DNA of 64,000 nt from contig NC_084677.1 of the NCBI RefSeq assembly GCF_028389875.1, positions 13,124,017 through 13,188,016 on the forward strand. The letters run 5' to 3'. Position 1 is the first letter of the stretch. Every line of letters starts with the position of its first letter. Shown in pieces: positions 1 to 27,420 of this stretch. The notes beneath the pieces were generated by a model. The model did no database searches. It saw nothing but the letters and a program-made list of their open reading frames with translations, and was not told where the DNA came from. The DNA is from Rhea pennata. Its lineage: Eukaryota; Chordata; Aves; Rheiformes; Rheidae. The position numbers and the translations under genes were made by a program.

Positions 1-3000
1 CATCAGTCACCAAACATGTTTTCATACGGCTTATAAGGGGAAGATGAGTAAAGAAGTAAAATCCCTACAATGAAAGTGATTTTTTTTTTCCTGAAAGCAA
101 TAGGCAAAATGAAAAACAAATTCCATTTTCTGACATTCTTAAAAAGAAGAGGAAGAAGAAAATAGGAGAGAAAAAGAATCTGATGCTGCCAAAGGGTTAA
201 AGTATTCCGTTTCGGTCAGTCTGAATATCTGAATTTAGCAGCTGACAGTGCATGTTGTGACAGTCTCTTACAGCTGTTCCAGTTGATTCAAAGACCATCT
301 TTGTTTCTTGAAATCTTAGCAACTGTTACTTTTTTGCAAAGACAATGACAGACCAGCTGTTACCTCACAACATGCAATGTAGTTCAGGTCAAAGCCTTTA
401 GTAAAGAACTTGTAAAACAAGAACTAAATCATTGTTTGGGTTTGTCAGATTTTTTTTTTCATTAAAACAGAATTAGGAGACTAACAGTCAAATTAACTTA
501 TACTCAGTATTTCCACTAAGTGCATGGAATGACGGAGAAATTTCATCTGGTTGCTAAGCTAAACCTTCTATTTCTATAACACTAAATGCCATAGTATTAC
601 AAAAAAAAATGTTTTAATTAGGTCAGTTTCTTTTTTTCTTTCTTTCCAAAGGTGGTGCTGCAAAGCAGATGTCATCGTGTAATATCAATCTATAGGTCTA
701 AACATTCAGAATATAAGATGGGGATTTTCAAGAGAACTTAATAGGAATTAAGTTTTCACTTTCTACTATATCTCAGTCAGTGTGAATACCTAGTTCCTTT
801 AAGCTCTTTGAAGATTCTGTTCTAAAAACATAACTAAGCTACTTAGTCATACAGTTGATCCTCCAGTACTAGTACCGGTAACACTCCCACTTGAAGACAT
901 GCAGGCTTTGGAAGATGTGGAAAGTTGCAGAATCAGTCACCTAATCGAGACTTATTAGAGTAGGAGTAACTGTTGACAGGTTATCTACAACCTTTCTGAA
1001 ACAAAAAAGTAAGCATCATTTCGAAGAGCTTTACTTGAAATAAACCATTGTTCTTCCATGCACAAAGACGAATTACTGCTCCTGACAAGCTTCTAGCTCT
1101 TCTGAGGCAAAAGACAAAAACTTGCTGAGAAGAGCGGATATTCCTTTACTCAACCTTTGTGTTTAATTCTGGAAAGCCTTAACATTGAGAAATACATTTT
1201 CAGAACCACTGCCAGCTAACTGTTGTGTAAAAAAAAGCACACAAAAGCACAGTAATACATACCAGACCTTTAGAAAGATCTTACAAGGGTGTTAGATTCA
1301 GCAGTAAATAGTCTTAATTTTTCTACTTTACGTATGTAGAGATAAAGATAAGCTTTAGACTCAAGATTTTTTCATGTGTATGCATGAATTTTATTTGTCT
1401 CAGGCCATTTATTCTAAAGAAGAATTAGGTAAATTATTTCTCCACTTTAACCCTCTTTTTCAGAATGGATGATATACTGCCATATGTAAGCCACTATTTC
1501 ATACAGATTTAAAGATAATTCCCATCAGGAATGGTGCCATTAGTATGCGTGATAAAGAATACACACAGCCTAACCAAACACCAAGGGTAAACCACAACCT
1601 CTAAAATCTACAAACTGACAGTATTCATTTCTAAGGATAAAAATATCCGTGAATACCAAACATGTACGCTTATAGCTATGTTTAAGAGAATAACCTATTA
1701 CCAGGCCAAAATTTTGACATCACAAAAAGGTCTCTCTTACACAAAGTACGTATGCTGTCAGACTGCTGTAAAAGGGCGGAGAACAAAGCAGATACAGTCT
1801 CCAGATGACTGCCGAGAGAATTTTGCATAACTAATTTAAAGACTGCTGCCTGCAGGCACCACAATGGTAATTAAAGAATACTTCTTGGGTAAAGGAGATG
1901 GATGTACTGGAAAATAAAGTCAGTGTTATATTCATTGCTAATCCTTGAATGGAGAATTGGATCACTTATTTTCCAAATGGCTGGGCAATTCTACCTGATT
2001 TCATTTCCATCTCTGCTGCCAGATGACTGTTGTCTCCAAAACCATAACTTTTTCTAGTTTTAAGTAGTATTCCTCATTGGCAAGCTCCAATTCAGCAAGA
2101 CTGAAAGTGCTTTAATTTAAACACACGAGTAGAGTAGTTCCTTTGACATCCGTATCAAGTCAATGGAACAACTCACACTTAAGAGTTAAACATGCACTTC
2201 TAAATACCATGCTGAAACAAGGCCATAAACAAGGCATAAAAGGCACAAAGAAAAGCTGGATTGCCAGATAGTTTACCTGCACAATACTGTGCTATATTAC
2301 CCAGAGAAAGCTTTTGTTTAGTATGTTTTGGCTTGTTTGAGAGAAGACCTTGGTTGCTTACAGGTACAATTCAAAGGACAGGCTAAGTATCTAATATGAC
2401 TGAGCATTAGAATAAAGTCTCTCTCCCATACAGAAGAGAAGTTTTTGCACCAGTCTCTTGAGCACCAAAATATTTAAAACTTGGCTACAAGCCAAATAAT
2501 CACAGTACCTTCATCCTTATTGAGATTGCTGTGTTAAAACAATACTATTTAAATAAAATCGATGACTGGTCTCAGTAGCCTTACGTAAAATGCTAGCACC
2601 CTCTAATAAAAGGGAAGATTCAGTGCAGGGCTGAAGATTCATTCTCTTCCAAGCAGGCCACCTGCTGCTTTCAGCTTTCCTAACGTCATCTTTAGAATGG
2701 AATTATGAACCATTTAAATCATTTCACAAGACCTCAGAAATGCCACAGATCCACTTTAAATGCATGAGTACATACAATCAGATCGTGCTTGCTACCAATA
2801 ACCATCAAGGGACAGTACTTTGGACGATGCATCTCTCTCTTCCTGTATATATATATGCCCCAAATTATACATATGTAGGTATATATATAAATTTGCACAT
2901 GCACATTTCCTCTCCACCCAAATTCCCACCATCTGCTGACCACCTCCCAGAATTTGAGCACAGGTTGGACATCTCTACCAGCCTTCATAAAATGCAGCCT

Positions 3001-6000
3001 ACTCCTCTGCGCACCTGTACAAAGTGAATTGGGATGATGCTCTCATCCTTCTCCTCTCTCTGTTGCTACTCCCAAAAAGGAGAGGGAAGAAGACCCTTCA
3101 ATTCTTTGATTATATAAAAAATATAACACAGAGAAGCCACACTACTGAGACAGCAAAGTCTTCGGGCTTTGCCATCCTCTGCTGTGTAATTTCTCTCACA
3201 TTTTATTCTCTTTTGCATCTCTCACCTTCTGACTGGCTTATTTCTTTATTTTTTGAGCATTCTTGGCCAGGAACAATTGCTCCTTATAGGGGTATTCACA
3301 CTATCTATTTCAATCATCTGACTTTGTCCTTTCACTACTATGGGAACTAAAGGTGGCAGCTTTGCCCTCACTTAATTTGATTCCAGTTGCTGCTGCTGCT
3401 GCCAAAAGGGGCGGTCCTGGCCTGCCCTCATCTCTCAGCTGCATGTTTCCACTGCCTCCCTTAGGCTAGCAAAAGTATTTCTGCCGCCAGGTAGGAGCTG
3501 GGGGGAGATCAGCTGTCAGAGAGCTGATCTGGCTAACCCTGGCCGCACAACTGCCAGTGCCAGCACAAGAACAGCAATAAGAATGTGCAGCCAAGGCTTG
3601 GCAATAACTGCGTTACTTCCTCTTTTGGTAGCAGTTCAGAGTAATTTGGCTTAAATAAATTGTAAAACCATACCCTGAGGCTCCTAACTTAGGTGTTTTG
3701 AGCAGCAGCCAGCTTAGATGCCTACAGCAGGCAAAGTAAATATCCTCCTTAAACGTCCATGTGGTTTTAGCACAATACAGCTCCAGGAACTACAGAAATA
3801 ATAATAATGCAGTATCATGGAAAGGGAAATTTTCTTGCACTCTTCTGCATCAGTTTAGGCATGAACCACATATAGAATCTAGATCTATGTGAATTCAGTT
3901 TTTAACAAAAGAGTCAAGATATAAATACAAGGAAAATACAGGATGTGTAATGAATATGTCATAGCTGTAGCATCCTGTTTGTTAAATATTTTGCTCCTGA
4001 ATGGGGCCATCTTAGGTTTCTTCCACGTACATGAAGCTTTCCAGCTGGCCTGTAGCCAGTGTTTTAATAAAATGTCGTATTATAAAGAAGCAAATATAGC
4101 TTATAGCAGTAATAATATCTTCGATATTCACTAATCACGAGAAGTTTCAAAAATATTTTAATACGCGTTCATCGGGAAAAATAACAAAAAATCATCTCTT
4201 AGCTATGGAAAACCACTCTTCTCATGTTAGATGGAAGACTTGGGTATTTGTTCCAGTATACACATAATAACCTGAATGACGGAAAAAAGCGCGTTTTCTG
4301 AATTTGAAGACAATACCTAGCTGCAAAGGAGCTGCAAGGTCTTCAGAAAAGAGGATTAGGAACAATTACAAATCAAACAAATAGTGAGAGAAAATAGATT
4401 CACTTTCAATAATGGCATATGTGCCACATGTTATATTTGGGTAGCAAAAATTAACAGCACAAATATCCAGTGAAATCTGACTGCCAAGGCAGCACTTCCG
4501 CAGAAAAGAATCCAATGACTACAGCAATCCCATACTAAGTAGGAGTCAATAATATCCTGTTGCTGTGAAAAATATAAACAAACTAGAAAAAGGTGGACCA
4601 AATAAAGAAAGTTGAGAAGGATAACAAAAGTGATCAGCAGCCTGAGAAACCTGGTCTGCAAAGGAAGATGGAGAGGATTAGATTCACCCACCTGAGAAAG
4701 CAAATGTGAGAAGCAATAACTCCTCAAATATAGAAAATATTGATGTAAACAGAGAGGAATACTCTATTGTCTCCACCGAGGATCCAAAAATTACAATAGA
4801 GCTAAGAGACTTCTGTTCTCCCAACCAGAGAATTAAATCTATATTGAAAGAATTTGTCTAATCTGTTCTACACATTCTACAATCTATTTAAGTACCCTTA
4901 CCAGTAGAAATTAATTCCACATGTCTAGTTTACATTCAGCTTGTAAAATCTAAGCCTAACTCTGTTTTAAGCCTAACTAGTTTTGTCTTCAAGGGACACA
5001 AGCATATGATTATTCATTTCACCTATCCGGCAATCCTTAATATATTTTTAAGAATGTTAGTGTCTCAACACCGAGGAAATCTGACTTTGAGCCCTAATGT
5101 CTTTCAAATAGCACGTCTATATATAATATTTCTGTAGGACCCCACTGAGCCACCAATCATGGCTTACAAGACAACCTGAATTGCAGACTACATTGCAGAA
5201 ATTAAAATGTATTTGTAGGAAGGTCATATTTTTCTGAAATGCTAAGGGCAAGACGATATCTACAACAGTATTAAGGTGCCTTGTCTCCAGTCCTATCCAC
5301 AGTATCGTTGTAGTGTGTGCCCTCCAATATGTCTGGAAGGATGTTCAGAGACGAGTAAGAACTTTTCTTTGAGAACAACTCTTCATTGATCCATGTACCC
5401 AGTCCAAGTGTCAATTTTAATCAATATGTTTGGGCCCCAATAAGCAGAGAAAATTAAAAAAAATACCCTTTATTCTCATACCTTTGTCATGTAGGCAACA
5501 CATGAGTAAATACAATGCTGTGTATTGCTGTAATAAATATCTACTGTTATGTTCACTTGTTGTTGCTTGCATTTTTATGACTTTACAAAAAGAGTACAAT
5601 ATTTTAGTATCACTAGCATTTAATAGTCTCCTAACTCTTCTTTCCAAAGCACTTTCACACCAGTATACTGTTTAAACAAACCAATTTATTATTAATCCAA
5701 GTAATAAAATACATAAAAGTATTTCGAAAGTTATTGTGGTCATTGCAGCTGCCTGTATACAAGTAACGAAGATCAAATGCTTGTAAAAACTGTGCTATTA
5801 ACTTAAGTGCTAATTGTGGAGTGTCATAATTAATGGAATGGCATTTTAAATAACTACCAATCCTCCTTACTCCTTGATGAACAAGTTTAACATAGTGTTT
5901 ACATATAAATACAGTCAACATCTACCCATTCTCGTTCTTCAGTGTGGTTAGGAATCTGCCAGGCTTCTGAACTGGGATATGAGATGTGGCTCCTGACTGA

Positions 6001-8018
6001 CAGCAGAGCGGTCAGGCACTGATGATGACCTGGAGCCAAGACTGACAGTCCTGCTGTTCTCAATCTATTCTCTCATCCACTGGTCATTCTTGAGTTAAGC
6101 TTCTTTCTCCTCCTTCTTGGCTACTGTCAACTCTGGGTCCAATTCCTGTTCTCACAGCAGATCACCTCTGAACCTTCTCAGTTCCCTCCTTCAGGCCACA
6201 GTTCTCAGTGGCTGCCTCTGTCCAGTAAAGACTGAATATCCTATCAGTGAAATGATGAAAAAATAACTTTTATTTTTATCCACAGAGGAAAAATGAAAAA
6301 AAAAAATCTCTTTCTTCTCTTTCCCCCTTACTGTTCAACATCACAGCAAAGCCAAACTTGTGCGTGTCAAGTATTACATGCTGAAATGATAAAAAAAATT
6401 CTTGCTAGCTACATTGCCAAGTTAGAAGAGATCAGAATGATCAGACTAGCCTCTTGTTCTGTTTGTGGAGTCCAGTTCTGACTTTACACACAATTTCACA
6501 ACCAGGAAGCCTTAGAGGTTGTTAATTCACTGGAAATTCAATAGTGGGACAGGAAATAAAATGTTGCAAAGCTAAGGGTGTAATTCTGTCTCTGCATAGA
6601 CAGAAATCATTCATTGCTGCTGACTCAACAAAAATAAAGCAGAGATAGCATCAATACAATGCACCCTTGCCTTGCTAATTTCTACCATATGTTAAATTCT
6701 CAGGCATCCCATACCAAAAGGAAAGTTTACACGAACTCTAATAGACTTCAAAATTACGCCTGTTAGGAGCACTGCTGGACCTGAACCATGAGATCATGTT
6801 CGAAGCAGCAGATGCAAGATCAGCAAGGAACTTCTTCACTTTGTTTAGCCATTAGAATCAATAGCACAGGCTACCTCAGAGGTTATTAATAACTTTGAAG
6901 GTTATTAATAGTGTAATTTCCCAGCAGCATTTTGGATGAACAGATTACAAGATCTACTTTCCAAGATATCTATCAAATTTGTAATTTCATCTCTGAGTTC
7001 TTTTTACTAGAGGAAAAAATACATAAGCAAGGATCTGCAGTGGCTTACTTAATGTATTTTGTACTGGGACTTCATCTTGGATCACAGGTGCAATGAAGAA
7101 AAGAAGAGCTGTGAAACAAGATGGTTTCTGCACTCAGCTGAAGTTAAAGACAATTAGTTGCAAGGAATATCATCTATAAAAAGTAAATTCATGTTTATAA
7201 CGCAAAAATCCCTCCTAGTTAATGCTGCCATTACACTTTTCCCCAGGATAATGAAAGACAGCATATAAGCATCTTACCTGGCTGTAGGTCCAGCTTCACT
7301 GACGTTTTTTCTCAAGCCGTTCATACTTGAACAGACTGCAGAACAGTTCTTAGCTCTTCTGAGTGCACATCCTGCACAGCACTGTCATCTATGTACCACA
7401 AGTTGTTCCATATTGCAAGGATCTCCTTCAGAGCTGTCCCACGAGAATCTGTTTTGAAGGGCTGTGCATATGTACATGAGGTTTCTGAAAGCACCAAGTC
7501 AGGACCAAGGAGGCAAAAGGTCGCCAGTCTTGCAGTGATTGTAACTAGCAGGTCGTTAAAGTACTCACTACCTTGGAAAACTGTCCTCTTGATCCTCACC
7601 TCCACAGCTTCTGCATGATGTTTTCACACCACTATGTTTTTCAAAAAATCTTGCTGCACTTATATCTGAATTTAACCAGTATGTTTCACTGTCAAGCTAA
7701 TAAAACTCTTCAAGCAGTCTCTTCTAAGAGTTTTTGAGTGAAGTCATGAAGTAGAGTATGGAAGAAACACAGAATTATGTGAGACAGTTAAGTTGTCATG
7801 TGGGGTCCGGGAAAGAAGGAGAGAAAGTTAGAGTACACGTGCCAATGCAGTGTACATATCTGCAGTATGACAAAACATAACTACCAAAACCAAGCTCAAC
7901 TCCCAGACAGACATTAGATATGTCCTAACTGCAAAGTAGATGCATCAAAGCCTGAAACAAAGTGAAAGAGCCAAGCTTTACCACACATCCCAACTAGGGA
8001 AGCAAATCCACTCAAAGC

Positions 8019-8078
8019 ATACATATGTGTATACATATATATATATATATATATACACATCTATATATATATATATAA
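8019..8078. repeat. TA-rich microsatellite
   Basis: Runs of alternating T and A broken by short CA steps, about 60 bp, in the partial PRKAR1B intron. Confidence 0.9.
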
Positions 8079-8952
8079 ACCCAGGCATGAGGCTTCCATG
8101 AGAAAACTGTTGAGTTTGGACTAATAACAAAGTAAAAAACAAAGATATGAGCTTACAGTATAGACACGACAACACATTTCAATGTAATCTCTGCAACTAT
8201 TTAAGCTATTTAGTTTATAATTAAGCCCTTCACCCCCAAAGTATCCCTCTCTTCCCCACAGCTCTCAAAGTTTTCAGATGTCAGCCTGCCTGTGACATTT
8301 TTACAGAAATTTTTTACAGAAATATAGTCTAATGCTTTTGTTAGATGTGCAGTATTCTAATAAATAATCAAAGCTAAACTACTCCTAATAAAGCACAGTA
8401 ACAAATGAGTTTTGTGAAGCCCTGGTATTGCTTTAACTTTTTACTGTTAGTTTCTCACTAACTCAAAAAATGTTGGGTAATGAGTCTGTGATACATTAAT
8501 ATAAATTGTCTATTTTGTTGCCAGCAAGTTTACATGTCAGCACGTAAACATACCAACTGTAGGCAAAGGAAGACACATATAAAATATGCATCAGGTGTAC
8601 ATGTGCAAAAACAGTTAAAAGCCATGCATTCCTGATTTTGCAAATGAGAACAACTGCACTTTTAGAGTTAAAAGCACATTTTCACTTAAGATAATGGGCA
8701 CTGTGCCACTGACTTTGAGAAGACCAGGACATTACTCCAGAGTTTAATCAAGACTGAAGTCAATAAAAAGTCCCAGCAGAATACAGTTGACAGCTACATC
8801 ACTTTTCAGAGCTACACTATCCTTTATACTATTAGGTGCTCTCGAAAGGAACATTTTGACAATAGTTGCATGGTAAACCAACTCTGTAGCTTTAAGTATC
8901 AACAAAGTCACAGCTTCTCTTTTACAGTCCTTTTCTGCATAATTTTACATCA

Positions 8953-8983
8953 CAGAGAGAGAGAGAGCGTGTGCACGCGCACA

Positions 8984-9017
<34 letters not shown>
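8953..9017. repeat. GA / GT compound microsatellite
   Basis: (GA)n, then a CGTGTGCACGCGCA purine-pyrimidine alternating segment, then (TG)n and (GA)n. The alternating part could adopt Z-DNA; this is inferred from pattern. Confidence 0.9.
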
Positions 9018-10589
9018 ATGAGATACCTTTTTTAAGCATAGTACCATGAAAAGATGCTATCCAAAATAAGACTGTGAGTGTAAACTTGAACAAAACTATT
9101 GCAAACACCAGTGCAAAAAGATAGTCATTTACCTTAACTTCAGCATGACCTCTCATGAGATTAATCAACTATATGGAATATCTGACACAGAGATAATGTA
9201 TTACACACACTGCCTTGATAAATTAGTGCTCATGTCAGATATAAGGACTTTCACAACTGTCAAGAAGCAAATGCAATATAAGCATCATGGACTACACAGT
9301 CACGGAGCAGGTTTATTCAAGCATCTTTTCAGAGAAGGGGATTTTAAGAGACATTCATTACAAACAAGGAATAAAGCCCTGCTACTCCATCCTCACCTCA
9401 CCTGAACATCTTCTAAATCTTGAAGAATGGCTGACCATGAAAAGAAATGAAATAACAACCTAGTCTTCAGTGTAGAAAGGACTGAAAAAAAAAAAAACCC
9501 AATACCACTGCAGCACAGAAAAAGACATTTCCTTATCAAGTTTTCAACGATTCCTACAAGACAGCACATAGGGAACCCCAAATAAAGGTATACACCAGTT
9601 ATTTGTTGAACTACATATCTGCATCAACCAGATGCAAACTGGAAGTGATCACAGCAGTCTACTCCAGCTTGACAAACAAGACCAAACAAAGGCAATAGTA
9701 TGATGTCAAGAGTGAGTTCAGCAAGATCTGAGAATTTCTTTGTTCACTGTAATCCTGTCTGCAAAAGCAGGATGCATGTGTCTTTCCATGGGTTCCTTTT
9801 CTTCCAGTGTGATTCAACAGCTTGTTATGCTTGCTGTCAGGCTTCAATGTGGCACCTAGGCATGTCTCGAAGCAAGGAGGAGACAGTATAAAGCTGAATA
9901 TGCTCAGTGGAGAATCCAGAAACCAAGAGGCTTCCAAAGCTTTCAACAGCAGAGACAGCAGACACGTGCCCAAGCAATAGTTTGAGGACTACAAAACAGA
10001 TAGTCCATGTCCTTTCTACAGTACACACAATGGACATTGTAGAAAGCCCTTTCCTTCCCTCCTTACACACATTCATAACAAGATCATCGGACTGATGGAA
10101 GTAAATGAGACATAGGGAATGGTGAGGAGAGACCACCACAACCACGATGTACAAACACCACAGTGCAGTAAAAAGCACCTCTCCTTCCCTCTTTCTCTCT
10201 ACTCTACTTTGATGATATATTACTGAAATGTCTCTTCTCCACCCAGAAAATTTACTCTTCTCTTGCTTGTCATGTTAACATCTGAAAGGTATAACTCAAC
10301 TTTACAGTAGCACTGCGTAAGAATTCTGCTGTGGGTGAAAAAGTTAGAACAAAATGTGTGACGTTAATCCCCTCCTAATTACTCCAGTAATCTATACGTT
10401 AATGGGATATCATAATAATTAGGATAGTAATTAGACTGTGCAAATGCCCACAAGAGGGAGCAAAATTTGCATGCTTCAGAATATGCTTGACTGAAAATGT
10501 GCAAGTAGCCCCAATGAAGGATTACACTGCTGATGTTATGTCAGTACTAAAACGTCAGTGTAGACAAAATCTTTGCTCTTTGTAATTAC

Positions 10590-11525
10590 AGAATCACAGT
10601 AAAGTAGGGTTTGGAAGAACCTCATAACATCACTTAGTCCATTCCTCTGCTGCAAGGCAGGACTAATGCTATTTATATCATTCCTAGCAGAAAGTAGTCT
10701 AATCTGTTCTTAAAGGCCTCAAGTGGTAAAGACTCCACAAGCTACTCAAGCAATCAGAGTTTTTCCTAGTATCTGACTTGACTTTTTCTTACTGTATTTT
10801 ATATCTGTTGTTCTTTACCCTACTCACTCTTAGCACAGAGAGCAGTTTATTCAGTTCCTCTTCATATACCATTACTCACACAATTACAAGCTATTATCAT
10901 GTCCCTCTGCTCCTGACTTTTCTTCTGCAGGCCAACAAATCCCATTCCTCCTTTAGAAGTCATGTCATTTAGATCTGTGATCATTCCCATTGCTCTTCTT
11001 TGTACTTTCTCCAACTGCTTTTTCTTGTGCAGTGCAGTGCCCAAAATGGGACACTGTGTTCCAGCTGAAATCTTTCCAGCACCATCCAGAAAGGAAAGAT
11101 CATTTCTCATGTCTTGCATGTTCTCCTGTTTTAGTCACCCCCAGTAAAATGTTAGCCTTTTGCACCACAGCTTGACATCAGTGACTAACATTCAGACCAC
11201 GATCAACCATAAGTTCTGCATCCTTTTTCAAAGGACTATCAAAAAACCTCAAAATTGTTTTTTCTTGCAGTTATACAAGTGCTCTTCCTGCCTAAGCATA
11301 GTTCTCTGTGCTTCGTACAGCCAATCCATCCTGCTTTTACTAGATCATGTCTCCAATTTGTCAGCATAATTCTAAATTCTTGTCTTGTCTCCTCCCAGTA
11401 TTCTAGCAGTCCTTCTCATCTTTGTGTATCATCTAAAAATTCAACAATCACATTCTACGCCACCGTTCAGATCATTAATGAAAATAATTAAGAAAACCAG
11501 ACCCAAAACAAACAACACCTGAGAA
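10590..11525 (-). mobile_element. Old, diverged CR1 LINE fragment
   Basis: Reads as the reverse complement of a CR1 3' region. In plus order it starts with ACAGAATCACAGTA...TTGGAAGAACCTC and continues through TTCCTAGTATCTGACTT, CTTTGTACTTTCTCCAACTG, CAAAATGGGACACTGTGTTC, a GTTAGCCTTTTGCACC-like stretch and CAGATCATTAATGAAAATAATTAAG. This is the block order of CR1 reverse-transcriptase DNA as I recall it. Divergence and many indels suggest an old insertion. It lies in the PRKAR1B intron in the same orientation as the gene. Confidence 0.8.
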
Positions 11526-11569
11526 GCTTTCTAAATTAAAACTTAATACAATTTCTTGTCTTCAGGTCA

Positions 11570-25581
<14,012 letters not shown>

Positions 25582-25589
25582 CTTCAGGC

Positions 25590-26714
25590 CTGTAAACAGA
25601 AAACAAACCTAGGTAAGAAAATGGTGCAAGAAAATGAGACAATTCTCAAATCTGTTGTCAGAGAACTCTGAAAGAAACAAGGTATTTTAATAGTCTGTTA
25701 GCTCTTCAAGAGCTATCAGTTCAGAACATTTTAATATTCTGGGACTTTGTACAGGGAAATATGGAACCATGTCATCTTTATAAGATTAGCATAGGAGAAG
25801 GTACAAAAAGAGCATTTTAATCAGTAGACATTTGTCAGCCTTTGGAAATAACAGTGCAGTTAATCATACAAAGCCATCAGTTTCAAAGACACTTACTACA
25901 CGTCAGTTTAATGCCTTGCATTTCTATCCAGACTAGCTCCCTTTCACCAAAAAACCTAGTTTTCTGTAATACGGGAAAGATTTTTGGTGCGGGTAGGTTT
26001 TAACACCTTCCCTTTCAAAAAAATTGAACAACTCTTCCTCCTCCCTACCAGGGCAGGGAAGGAGGGGGCAGATCAGCGCCAAAGGTAAGTTCACTAATCG
26101 AGAAAAACCCTCTCGTGCCCGCGGCGAGCTGCTGCTCGCTCATTACGGAGCGGAAAGACAAGCTTAGGACGGCGGCGGCTACTGCCCAAGAGCCTCTGCA
26201 TTCGCTTGCGGTCAGTTATTTCCAACGTCTCCCAGCCTCTTCCCCCCTCCCCTTGAGGGCAGCTCGGGTATCTGCTTTGCGCATTCAGGGATGTTTCGGG
26301 GCAACGTGATGCACTGGGGAGCCCAAGTGGCACAGACAAGCGCCGCCGACGGCCGGCGGCAGCCCCGCAGCATCCCCACGGCAGGCCGGGGAAATCCTTC
26401 TCCTCCTCCTCCTCCTCCTCCTCCCCCCACCGGTTCCCCGCCAGGGACTTTCCGGAGCCTCCCCGGCGCGGGGCAGGGCTGGACAGCGCGGCATCGCCGC
26501 TGCTGCCGGCCCCGGGGCAGAGCATCATCCCCCGAGCGCCGCGGAGCGAGTCGGCCGCTCGCCGGGCTCCGCGCCCAGCTGAGCCCCAGCCATCGCTGGA
26601 AAGCAGCTGGGAAGGCGCGGGGGGGAGCGACGGGCCGCCCAGGCGGCGAAGGGAAGCGGGGTTGGGAGCCAAAGCGGGGGGGGCCGCGGGGGGAGGAGTG
26701 GGGCGGATAAATAC
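25590..26714 (-). other. PRKAR1B: PRKAR1B intron 1 (proposed)
   Basis: If the first exon ends at the donor CGACGCAG/GTATTT (GT at 26714-26713), intron 1 is about 1.1 kb and runs from the GC-rich island into ordinary AT-rich sequence. It includes a (CTC)n run at about 26398-26424. The donor choice is an inference; two stronger upstream donors are discussed with the CpG island. Confidence 0.4.
26651..26706 (+). other. G-rich tract, potential G-quadruplex
   Basis: Four or more G-runs of three to eight bases within about 55 bp of the PRKAR1B island, on the plus strand (C-rich on the transcribed-sense strand of PRKAR1B), next to the proposed exon 1 donor at 26715. The potential to form a quadruplex is inferred from base pattern only. 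Confidence 0.5.
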
Positions 26715-27078
26715 CTGCGTCGCTGGAGCAGGGAGAGCAGTGGCGGCTGCGGCTCCTCTCGCCTTCCCTTATGGAGGAAGGGGGAGGAAAGGGGGGCTCC
26801 CAGGATCCGCAGTGCAGCCGCCGCCGCCGCCTCCTCCCCTCGCTGCCGGCGCTGCCTCCCCGCCCGCCCGCCCGCCCGCGCCGGGGCCGCGGGGCCGCCG
26901 CGGGGACCCCTTCCCACCCGCGCCCCCCGCAGCTCCCACACAAAGGCGCCGGCACCGCCGCGGCTCGCCAGCAGGAAGTCGCGGCTGCTGTCACTCATCG
27001 GCAGGCTCTGCCCTTCCCCGCCGCCTCCTCGGGAAAGCCGGCGCGGCGCGGCACCGCAGAGCCGCCCGGCGCCGCGAC

Positions 27079-27232
27079 ATGGCCGCCGCGGCGCCGCGAC
27101 ATGGCGGCGGGGGCAGCGCGGGCAGCGCCGCTGCGGGCTGGGGCGCCGCGACATGGCGGCGGGGGCAGCGCGGGCAGCGCCGCTGCGGGCTGGGGCTGGG
27201 GCGCCGCGACATGGCGGCGGGGGCAGCGCCGC
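27079..27232 (+). repeat. Tandem repeat with YY1-like ATGGCGGC cores
   Basis: A 52-bp unit starting GCGCCGCGACATGGCGGCGG begins at 27091 and recurs at 27143. The second copy carries about 6 extra bp (GGGGCT), and a truncated third copy begins at 27201. A degenerate ATGGCCGC core precedes the array at 27079. The ATG cores lie at 27079, 27101, 27153 and 27211. The last three read ACATGGCGGC, close to the YY1 consensus (AANATGGCGGC). That the copies bind YY1 is inference. Confidence 0.85.
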
Positions 27233-27420
27233 TGCTCCGGGCGCGACGCAGCCGGGCGCCTTCACTCGCCCCGGCCCAGTGGCCCCTCACCGCAGCCTCG
27301 GGCCTCGCCAGCCACTGCCCGGAGCGGCCTTCGCTCGGCCACTGTGCTGCTCCAGCTGCCTGCTAACGTTTCTCCTTTTCCCGGCAAACTCACGCTCGTG
27401 ATTGTCGCAGGATAAAGGAT

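Larger units (their letters stand above)
26100..27420 (-). promoter_or_regulatory. PRKAR1B: CpG island, probable PRKAR1B promoter and non-coding first exon(s)
   Basis: Very GC- and CpG-rich stretch of about 1.3 kb directly upstream of the PRKAR1B coding start, with sharp drops to AT-rich sequence on both sides. On the minus strand it has three plausible splice donors: CGACGCAG/GTATTT (exon end 26715), CTGCG/GTGAGG (exon end 27291) and CGAGC/GTGAGT (exon end 27394). Each could end a 5' UTR exon that splices to the acceptor at 25590. The known use of several 5' UTR exons by mammalian PRKAR1B makes this reasonable. No TATA box is obvious, as is usual for such islands. Long open frames here in all six frames are a by-product of GC richness and are not genes. 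Confidence 0.75.

Noticed and set aside
10962-11491. Short frames in 10.8-11.5 kb as genes
   Set aside because: They lie within the old CR1 fragment and differ in frame from its coding sequence.
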